DNA of 64,000 nt from Gemmatimonadetes bacterium SCN 70-22 (GTDB lineage: Bacteria > Gemmatimonadota > Gemmatimonadetes > Gemmatimonadales > Gemmatimonadaceae), in assembly GCA_001724275.1 (NCBI GenBank), contig MEDZ01000027.1, positions 1 to 64,000 of the forward strand, read 5' to 3'. Position numbers and translations under genes: made by a program. Of the stretch, positions 55,079 through 61,996 are shown in pieces. Position 1 is the stretch's first letter, and every line of letters begins with the position of its first letter. Below the pieces are notes generated by a model. The model worked only from the letters and a program-made list of their open reading frames with translations, was not told the DNA's origin and ran no database searches.

Positions 55079-55585
55079 TCAGAATGGCGTTGTCGTCAAG
55101 GATTCGACTTGCTGCCAGAAACGTTTGCGCACACTGGATTGGTGAAGCCCTCCTCGCCACACGCCGGTGATGGTGCCCTTCACGACGAGCACTGTTACCG
55201 GTGTGCCGCCTGAGACCGCCTCCTGCAGTAGCGCGCCCGAGGTATCCATGCAGACAGGCCGCTGTGTCTGGCGCATCAGTGCCGCCAAGGCCTCCACTGC
55301 TCTCCCTCTCGGCGCGTACAGGCCGACCCGATGCCGCAGTTCGTCTGCGACCTCGCCATGCACGTCGAACGCGGCAAGATGGTCCCGGCAGTAGTAGCAG
55401 TCCGCGGCGGAGACCACCGTGAAGAGCTCTGCTGGGGGCGTCATCCCGTCGCCATGCCGCGCCGCAGCGCAGTCGCCGCCCACGCTCCACTGCTGCCCAA
55501 CGGTGAGGTGCTTCCCGGGTGAGCGCTCGTGCCCTCCGCAAGCGCCGAACAACAGGGCTATGAGCCACACGCCCCCAGACTTCAC
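55079..55585 (-). CDS. Thioredoxin-fold lipoprotein with CYYC motif
   Basis: 168 residues from a GTG at 55585 that overlaps the stop of the upstream propeller (GTGA). Lipoprotein signal VKSGGVWLIALLFGAC with Cys16 as lipobox Cys. The redox motif is FTVVSAADCYYCRDHLAAF (Cys63-x-x-Cys66), a strand-helix join typical of thioredoxins. A later segment GGTPVTVLVVKGTITGVWRG has the expected cis-Pro (TP) strand. So it is a membrane-tethered periplasmic thiol-disulfide protein. Its position between two propeller genes and downstream of a four-cysteine secreted peptide suggests it oxidises, reduces or isomerises that peptide or the propellers. Confidence 0.78.
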   Translation of the reverse strand: MKSGGVWLIALLFGACGGHERSPGKHLTVGQQWSVGGDCAAARHGDGMTPPAELFTVVSAADCYYCRDHLAAFDVHGEVADELRHRVGLYAPRGRAVEALAALMRQTQRPVCMDTSGALLQEAVSGGTPVTVLVVKGTITGVWRGGLHQSSVRKRFWQQVESLTTTPF

Positions 55586-56628
55586 AAGACGCCGTCGACA
55601 ATGGTGGACACCCGAAGCACGATAGGCGCGCCGAGCGCCTGTCTGGCGACGACCGTGACGACAGAATCTCCGAGCACTCCGAGAACACGCTCCTCGCCGG
55701 CGGCCGTCGCACATACCGCTCGTCCATCGTCTCGACACCTTAACACCGCAAAGCGATCGCGACCCAACGCTGCATCATACGTCGCTCCTGCGAGCGTCAG
55801 GGTCGACCCCGACCGCCACAGCCCGGTCCACTCAACAGTCTTGGCGCGAAAGTGATTGATGCTTAACAGATCCATCGACATGCGCGCGTCTTCTCTCATC
55901 CGCCACCCAGGTAGGGGCACACGCCGTCGCTCTTCCAGTGAGGGCGCCATGACGATCACTTCCCCCGACAACGGTTGCTTGCAGAAGACTTCGTCCGCGC
56001 TCACGACCGCCGCAAATGAGCGGAAGATCGCGGTCATTCCGCGCGCCCTCACGCTTGCGCCATACCGCGGGTCTGCTCGACACCCCCTCCGTTGCTCCTG
56101 TCCTTGCAGATCGAAGTACCGCACAACCAGTGCAGAATCCACCTCGAACATCGAATCCGCCTCGGTAGTGGCAACCACATAGCCATCCGAGACCCTCTGA
56201 ACGCTCGTAACCGGCGTCTCGATCTCCAGGCGGGCAACCTTCCGCGCAATGCCTCGCTCATCGATACTCCAGATGCCCTCGTTCCCGTCGACTTCAGCGA
56301 CAATGAGCGTGTCACCAAACCACGAGAGCGCATTCGGCTGCCGCACCCGTCCCTCGATACCGCCGCCGAATGGTACACGCCAGCGCAGCCTCCCGCCGGT
56401 GGTGTAGCCGTAGAGTTGGCGACTGGCGTTATCGACGATTGCGATACCTGCATCCCCGACCGCCGCATATGTGATGTCGCCGGGGGACTCCGACGTATCG
56501 CGTCCGAGCGACAAGGTCCTCTCGGTTGCCAAGGCAGCAGGCATCGCACGTGGCGCGGGTGCGTCCTTGCTGCAACCGGCACCAAGCGCGGCGATCCAGA
56601 CGATCATCCGCCCTCGCCTACCGCTCAT
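55582..56628 (-). CDS. Six-bladed beta-propeller-like lipoprotein F
   Basis: 348 residues, ATG at 56628. Lipobox LGAGC (IVWIAALGAGC). Blades: GIAIVDNASRQLYGYTTGGRLRWRVPFGGG, DTLIVAEVDGNEGIWSIDERG. The family signature is replaced by GGGIEGRVRQPNAL, so this member is divergent. Mature cysteines occur in RRGCRAD, EVFCKQ, LRCRDD, VCATA. It lies 63 nt downstream of the peptide gene and overlaps the thioredoxin-like gene. Confidence 0.78.
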   Translation of the reverse strand: MSGRRGRMIVWIAALGAGCSKDAPAPRAMPAALATERTLSLGRDTSESPGDITYAAVGDAGIAIVDNASRQLYGYTTGGRLRWRVPFGGGIEGRVRQPNALSWFGDTLIVAEVDGNEGIWSIDERGIARKVARLEIETPVTSVQRVSDGYVVATTEADSMFEVDSALVVRYFDLQGQEQRRGCRADPRYGASVRARGMTAIFRSFAAVVSADEVFCKQPLSGEVIVMAPSLEERRRVPLPGWRMREDARMSMDLLSINHFRAKTVEWTGLWRSGSTLTLAGATYDAALGRDRFAVLRCRDDGRAVCATAAGEERVLGVLGDSVVTVVARQALGAPIVLRVSTIVDGVL

Positions 56629-56691
56629 TCGCTACCATGCGCGACACAGCTCCAAGGTTCGCATGCGTCGTCTCCATTGCCCGCACACTGC

Positions 56692-56865
56692 TCACTGAGG
56701 TTTCGGGCAGACGACGCAATTGATACCAGGGTCGTTGGTGCATGTCACGCTGTTTCCGTTCCAGTACCCGTAGTAACTCTTACAGTCCGGCTGAGCGGGC
56801 GCATTGACCGCAACCGCCAGTATCGTCAGTCCGATCATCACGGAGACGGGTGCCATTCGCATCAT
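56692..56865 (-). CDS. Secreted four-cysteine mini-protein
   Basis: 57 residues, not previously delimited because it is very short. ATG ATG at 56865/56862 with an ideal Shine-Dalgarno AAGGAGGAACG just upstream. The signal peptide is MMRMAPVSVMIGLTILAVAV followed by NAPAQ, cleavage predicted near APA-Q. The mature peptide of about 33 residues is Tyr/Trp/Asn-rich (SYYGYWNGNSV) with cysteines at 28, 42, 50 and 53 in the pattern C-x13-C-x7-C-x2-C, ending CVVCPKPQ. Two disulfides are possible. It lies first in a minus-strand operon with two propeller lipoproteins and a thioredoxin-like lipoprotein. No family recognised. Ideal start, clear signal and cysteine pattern make it very probably real. Confidence 0.82.
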   Translation of the reverse strand: MMRMAPVSVMIGLTILAVAVNAPAQPDCKSYYGYWNGNSVTCTNDPGINCVVCPKPQ

Positions 56866-56933
56866 CGTTCCTCCTTTTCGTTGGATGCACGATATGGTTT
56901 GCCATCGTTTTAGACGGGTCGCGTACCATTCTG

Positions 56934-56963
56934 GCTATAGCGCCTTCCCGGCGCCACTGTTAA
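56934..56963 (-). promoter_or_regulatory. Candidate sigma-70 promoter of the peptide/propeller operon
   Basis: On the minus strand TTAACA (56958-56963), an 18-nt spacer and TATAGC (56934-56939). The spacer holds the inverted repeat GCGCC-GGGAA-GGCGC, a possible operator. A 5' untranslated region of about 62 nt would precede the peptide ATG. Confidence 0.45.
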
Positions 56964-57192
56964 GATGCGACGGGAATGCGACACGGCATTGTGGGCGTCC
57001 GCCGCGCACCCGGTATGCGCCGCATGCGTCAACCACGGCTCTCAACGCTCCGTTGGCGCGGGCAAGCAAAGGGAACCAGCCTAAGGTCTGACATCCGCGG
57101 TTCGATGGTTATGCCACGCCCTCTTGCCCTCCACGGCTTCATGCCGCCCTGCCGAGGATCGCCTCGTGCGCGCAGGGACGCCATCGTACACG

Positions 57193-57274
57193 GGGTTGCC
57201 GGGTTGCCGGGTTGCCGGGGTGCCGGGTCAAGTATCAAGAAGTGTGTTGCCGGGTCAAGTATCAAGAAGTGTGT
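57193..57274. repeat. Tandem direct repeats next to the IS256 remnant
   Basis: Three or four copies of a GGGTTGCCG-like nonamer are followed by two perfect tandem copies of a 27-mer (57221-57247 and 57248-57274), each beginning TGCCGGGTCAAG and ending AGAAGTGTGT. The repeats end about 30 nt from the transposase stop. Confidence 0.9.
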
Positions 57275-57305
57275 AGTTCGCTACTGGGTGTTGGACGGGG
57301 AAGCG

Positions 57306-58425
57306 TTAGGCTGCCTGTCGGCGGCGGAGGATGTTCTTCACGTTGACGCTGGGGGAGGCGGGAATGATGTAGCGGCGCTTCGCCCAGACATCGTTGCGGT
57401 CGGCGGCGAGCGCGGTCACGAGGCGGAGATAACTGGCCTCGTTGGGGAAGATGCGGATGAAGCGGGTGCGGCGCCGGATCTCCTCGCGTTCGCGTTCGAG
57501 GGCGTTGGTCGTGCGCAGGCGGCGCCGGGCTCCGGACTCCGTGAGCACGTAGAACCCCAGGGTGTCGCCCAGGGTGTCGCCCAGCGTCTCTTCCAGCCAG
57601 GCGGCCACGGCGGGCAGCGCACGGCGCAGGGTCTGGCTCAGCGCGTGCCCGCGCTGCTCGGCCGTCGCGCGGGTCGGGGCGGCCCACACATCCCGCAACG
57701 CCGCGACCAAGGCTTCCTGCCGCGCCGCTGTGCTCACCCGGCTGAGGGCGTTCCACAGGTAGTGCACCTGGCAGCGCCGAGGCACCGCGTCGGGGACGTG
57801 CCGTTGCACCGCCGCCTTGAGCCCCGCATGCTCGTCGCTCACCACGTAGTGCACGCCGTGCAGGTCGCGCTGGTGCAGGTCCCGGAACACCCGGCTCCAC
57901 ACCGGTCCGCTCCCCGCGTTGCCGACCCAGAAGCCGAGATATTCGCGATGCCGTTCGCGCCGACGCCCAGCACCCAGAGCACGGCCGTCGACAGGACCTG
58001 GCCTTCGCGACGGATCCGTTCATAGTGGGCGTCGATGATGAGCTGCGGATACGCCTGCGCATCCAGTCGGCGCGCGCGCCAGCCGGCCAGCGTGCCATCG
58101 AGTTGTTTGGTCGCCCAACTGACCGTGCTGGCCCTCACCGTCTCGCCGCACAGCGTCTCCACCAATTGGCGCACCTTCCGGGTCGAGACGCCCTGCAGAT
58201 CGCACTCGGCGAGCGTGCGCACCAGCGCTTGCTCATGGCGCTGGTAGCGCGCGAAGACGGTGGCTCGAACAGGCGGGCCCGGTCGCGGGGGACCTGCAGC
58301 GCCAGATTGCCCACGCGTGTGACGAGCGTGCGTGGTCGCGTCCCGTTGCTCACACCTGCCCGCGCGGCCGTGCGCTCGAACGGGGCGGCGCCGAGAAGGC
58401 GGGTGAACTCGTCATGGAGCGTCTA
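57306..58425 (-). mobile_element. IS256-family transposase remnant with two frameshifts
   Basis: Three frames together spell one IS256/mutator-type transposase: an N-terminal part from about 58425 (LHDEFTRLLGAAPFERTAARAG ... LVTRVGNLALQVPRDR), a middle frame (VRTLAECDLQGVSTRKVRQLVETLCG ... LIIDAHYERIR, first Asp) and the last frame from about 57902 (VVSDEHAGLKAAV, second Asp; ALEREREEIRRRTR, Glu). Frameshifts lie near 58215-58265 and 57900-57925. The start codon is not obvious. The stop is part of a CGTTAGGC octamer at 57304-57311. Dead copy. Confidence 0.88.
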
Positions 58426-58855
58426 ACGGAGCATCGTCTGCCGCACCGTCCGGAGCAGATGGACGGTGGCCGTTTCGTCTTCTACCAACGTAACAGCTCC
58501 GTCCTCCGAACAACACACATCGAAGCACGCGACTCGTTGCCCAGCCTGCTGTCGCAAAGTTGACGCAACCCCGCGCTTGCCTCGGCGCCAGGTCGCGCGA
58601 ACCTTTGGCATCGCGGATGATGTATTCGCGTACGACGAGGCCCGCCCCTGGAGCGGCAGCCTTGCGCGAGTGAACGAGGAGCCACCGCATCCGGCGTACA
58701 CCCTTGACCTCCGCTCGGCGATGACACAGACCGTTCGCGTCCACGCACGCGCCGCGATCACGACGTCGCTGCTGGCACTGACCGACACACTGCCGGCCGT
58801 GTCCGTCCTTACGGCGCAGCACGCACCGATCGTCCCGATGCGTAAACCACCTCGC
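58426..58855. other. Stretch without a recognisable gene
   Basis: Open frames on both strands have no signal peptide, domain or start site I can support. It may hold decayed 5' sequence of the following propeller gene, whose signal peptide is missing. Confidence 0.5.
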
Positions 58856-59793
58856 ATGCAAGAGTCCACCCAACTGGTACAGCGCATCCGCATCCGCTCG
58901 CTGTCCGGCGACGCGGATGCGTTCGGAAGCATCACCTTCGCCGCGTTACGCCGCAACCGCGAGATCGTGGTCGCCGACGACCAGACACATCGCGTCAGCG
59001 TATTCGGCCCGGATGGAAAGCTGAAGCGGCATCTCGGCGGACGCGGACAAGGTCCCGGGGAGTTCGAGCTCCATGGCTGATCGCAGCCCTCGCCGGCGAC
59101 AGCCTCGCCGTATGGGACGCTGCCCTGGCTCGGGTCACCGTGTTCTCACCTGCTCTCACCTGCGTACGTTCGTTCGCGGTTCCTCCGATGTGGGCGGTCA
59201 ACAGCCTGCGCGAATTGCCCGACGGCCGCCTTCTCATCAGTGCACTTGACGTTGCCACGCGCAAGACCCTGCATGTGATGTCGCGCGCCGGCACGCCGGT
59301 TCTGTCCTTCGGCGACGTTGCGATTCCACCAGACGTTGCACAGTACGCCACGAGTCTTCTGGGTGGCCGTGCACTCGTGCTCGACTCCTCCATCGTGCTC
59401 AGTCACAAGTCCCCGTTTCGCATCGACGTGTACGACCTTCGAGGACAACTTCTGCGTCGGTGCGAGGGGCGCGCACACGCGACCACGGAACCGCGCGCGG
59501 CCATCTCCCGCGATGGCGCATCCGTTTCGCTACAGTGGAAGAAATTCGTGCACTCGACCGGCTTCCTTCGAGGGCCCACGGCTGGCGAGGTCTGGAACGT
59601 GATCACGGATCAGACGAGCGGCCGTACGACCGTGCAAGCGGTCGACATCCACCGCTGCGCCATGCTGCGCGAGCGCAGCCTGCCGGTGCCGCTGTTCCTT
59701 AATAATGCCAGCGCCGATGAGGTCGTTGGGGTGCTGGAGTCGGACTTTCCGGAGGTGATCGTCCATCGGAGTGCAGGCCGTGCGCGCAGGTGA
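58856..59793 (+). pseudogene. Six-bladed beta-propeller G, frameshifted and lacking a signal peptide
   Basis: The first frame reads GSITFAALRRNREIVVADDQTHRVSVFGPDG and then the family signature GGRGQGPGEFEL, then stops at 59080. Adding one C in CTCCATGG (about 59071-59074) restores GPGEFELPWLIAALAGDS and the sense runs on through VWDAALARVTVFSP to 59793. So a single base is missing exactly at the signature proline. No signal peptide precedes it; the start given is the nearest in-frame ATG. Probably a decayed member beside the IS256 remnant. Confidence 0.72.
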
Positions 59794-59861
59794 GTTCGCG
59801 AGGTATTCGCTCCATCACCGCGCTAAGCCGACATCGCACGCCCGCGCCTCCTCGCGTTCGT

Positions 59862-60512
59862 TCACAGCATCCCTAGCAGCTGTGCCGGCGGTGGCAAGCC
59901 TGCCTTGCGGTGACTTCGCTCCAAGCTCCGCCGAGTCACACCCGCTCGGAACGCAATGCTCTTGACGTTGGCGCGTCCGGGATCGGAAGCCGCCCACGAC
60001 CATGCGTTGCGAACATGGGCCGGCAGCCCGGTCAGATCCAGCGCTGCCGACATGACACACCACCCCACACAACGTGGACCTGAGACGATGTCGCGGATGA
60101 GCCCCGGAATCTTCTCGTCGTCGACGCCCCGCACCGCGATTTCGCACTCGATCAGCCGCGCCAGCAGGGCCACGCCACGCATGGACGAAGCCGTCGGATG
60201 TCCGAAGAGCACGACCTCCACGGGCGCGACACTCGTCTCCGTCAGGACCCGGAGCCGGGTGGCGATCCGCGGGTCGGCGGCGACATGAGCCGGGTCCAGC
60301 ACAATCACGCACGGACGGGCTCTGCTCGCCGCAAGGCGCGCGTACAACGCGCGCTCATCGCCAACGCCGACGACCGTCAACGGCCAATCTTCGTCCGTGC
60401 TCTCAGGCGAGCCGACGGCCAAGGCCTTTCGAATCAGTTCTCTTGCGGCATGGTCGGCCCATACAAGAACGAGCCCTCCCGCCGCTCCCCGCCTCCACCA
60501 CTTACGGATCAT
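59862..60512 (-). CDS. Helix-turn-helix regulator with receiver-like N-terminus
   Basis: 216 residues from the ATG at 60512. The N-terminal part (LVLVWADHAARELIRKAL ... RPCVIVLDPAHVAADPRIATRLR ... PVEVVLFGH) has the alternating strand-helix pattern of a response-regulator-like fold with an Asp in VLDPA. The C-terminus VKSIAFRAGVTRRSLERSHRKAGL looks like one AraC-type HTH. Gene neighbours give no target; it is divergent from the RND pump operon, so it could regulate it. Confidence 0.6.
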   Translation of the reverse strand: MIRKWWRRGAAGGLVLVWADHAARELIRKALAVGSPESTDEDWPLTVVGVGDERALYARLAASRARPCVIVLDPAHVAADPRIATRLRVLTETSVAPVEVVLFGHPTASSMRGVALLARLIECEIAVRGVDDEKIPGLIRDIVSGPRCVGWCVMSAALDLTGLPAHVRNAWSWAASDPGRANVKSIAFRAGVTRRSLERSHRKAGLPPPAQLLGML

Positions 60513-60677
60513 GTTCTCGCCCCAACTGAGCGCCACGCCCCAGTTTCGCCCAGAATCGCCCGACAGGCAACCCTTCCCCAGCTCCCGATGACAGATGTAG
60601 CGTATCCGTGCTACCCCGGTCGATCCGCGCATCCCGGCGCGGAGAGGTACATCACACCTGCCCTTCAAAGGACCCTG

Positions 60678-61895
60678 GTGTCGCCCTCCCTCTCGGCTTT
60701 CACTTTCGGACACCCCCCACGGCGCGCCCTCGCTTTCGCCCTGCTGATCGGCGTGGCCAGCGCCTGCGCCAAACTCCGCGGCGCAGGCACCAGCGACTCG
60801 GCCACTGCCGACTCCGCAGCCGCAATCGCCGACACCTCGGCCACGCCACGCGCAGCGCTCGCCCTCCCGGTCGCCGTCGCCGAGGTCCGCGACGGCGACC
60901 TGGTCCTCACCGTGACCACGACTGGCCAGGTGCGCTCCGACGGCGAAGCGATGCTCAAGGCCGAGGTGGCCGGGACGGTGGAGAAGGTCCTTGTCCGCCC
61001 CGGCGACCGCGTTAGGCGCGGCGCCCCCCTCGTCACCCTCGATCCGCGCCCCTTCGACCTCGCCGTCGCCGAGGCGCAGGCCGCGGTCGACGAGGCCCAG
61101 GTGCGCTACTACGACGCGGTCGCGCCCGACTCCATCGTCCTCGGGCGCCCGCCCAGCGAGGACCAGCGCCGCATCGCCCTCACCCGCTCGGGGCTGCAGA
61201 CCGCGCGCGTGCGCCTCGAGCGCGCGAAGCTCGACCGCGAACGCGCCACCATCACCGCCCCCTACGACGGGATGGTCGACCGGGTCGACATCTCGCAGGG
61301 CGAACGGGTCGCCGCCGGCGCCAGCATCACCCGCGTCGTCAACCTCGACGCCCTCCGCATCGAGGCCTCGGTCCTCGAACACGACCTCCCCCTCATCAAG
61401 GAGGGCGGCTCGGCGGTGGTCACCTCCGCCGCTGCACCTGACGAGGCGGTCACCGGGCGCATCACCGCCGTCCTCCCGGTCATCGACTCCACCACCCGCT
61501 CGGGGCGCGCCTACGTGCGCCTTGCCGGTGGCGGCAAGCTGCGCCCGGGGATGTACGCCGACGTCCGTCTCGAAGCCTCGCGCCTCCCCAACCGCCGCCT
61601 CGTCCCCGCTCGCGCCGTCATCGAACGCGACGGCCGCCCCCTGGTCTTCGTCGTCAAGGACGGCCGCGCCCAGTGGGTCTACATCCAACCGGGACGCACC
61701 AACGGCATCGACACCGAGGTCCTCCCCGACTCGGCCACCGGCCAGATCCCGGTCGAAGTCGGCGACGAGGTGATCGTGGAAGGACACCTGACGCTGACGC
61801 ACGATGCGCCGGTCAGGAAGGTGCAGGCCGAGACGGGAGACGGGAGGCGGGAGACGGGAGTCCTGCCGGCGCGGAGGAGGGCGACGCGACCCTAG
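60678..61895 (+). CDS. RND efflux periplasmic adaptor lipoprotein
   Basis: 405 residues from a GTG at 60678 with AAAGGA 6-9 nt upstream. Lipobox VASAC. Membrane-fusion layout: TVTTTGQVRSDGEAMLKAEVAGTVEKVLVRPGDRVRRGAPLVTLD (lipoyl half), a coiled-coil hairpin, ATITAPYDGMVDRVDISQGERV (second lipoyl half), then beta-barrel. The last 20 residues (AETGDGRRETGVLPARRRATRP) are encoded by the GA-rich arm of a heptamer repeat element, so the C-terminus has been extended by repeat DNA. Confidence 0.88.
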   Translation: MSPSLSAFTFGHPPRRALAFALLIGVASACAKLRGAGTSDSATADSAAAIADTSATPRAALALPVAVAEVRDGDLVLTVTTTGQVRSDGEAMLKAEVAGTVEKVLVRPGDRVRRGAPLVTLDPRPFDLAVAEAQAAVDEAQVRYYDAVAPDSIVLGRPPSEDQRRIALTRSGLQTARVRLERAKLDRERATITAPYDGMVDRVDISQGERVAAGASITRVVNLDALRIEASVLEHDLPLIKEGGSAVVTSAAAPDEAVTGRITAVLPVIDSTTRSGRAYVRLAGGGKLRPGMYADVRLEASRLPNRRLVPARAVIERDGRPLVFVVKDGRAQWVYIQPGRTNGIDTEVLPDSATGQIPVEVGDEVIVEGHLTLTHDAPVRKVQAETGDGRRETGVLPARRRATRP

Positions 61896-61992
61896 GACAA
61901 TCATCTCGACGACACTCCATCGCGCTAACGCCGGGCAGCGCCGGCCCCTGGCCGACGCTCTCCCGTCTCCCCACTCCCGTCTCCCGTCTCCA
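61830..61992. repeat. Inverted heptamer-repeat element between the adaptor and pump genes
   Basis: GAGACGG-type heptamers at 61830-61860 (inside the end of the adaptor gene) face CCCGTCT-type copies at 61958-61992 (just before the pump start). The two arms are complementary and could form a long interrupted hairpin over about 100 nt. Confidence 0.85.
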
Positions 61993-61996
61993 CACC

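Larger units (their letters stand above)
56866..57305. other. Gap between the peptide gene and the IS256 remnant
   Basis: Contains the promoter for the peptide operon at its left end, then unassigned sequence, then short direct repeats from 57193 to 57274. No gene is supportable; the open frame across it on the plus strand has no recognisable features. Confidence 0.6.

Noticed and set aside
59862-61904. 680-codon minus-strand open frame across the RND adaptor gene
   Set aside because: Only its last 216 codons look like a real HTH protein; the rest mirrors the clearly recognisable plus-strand adaptor gene.
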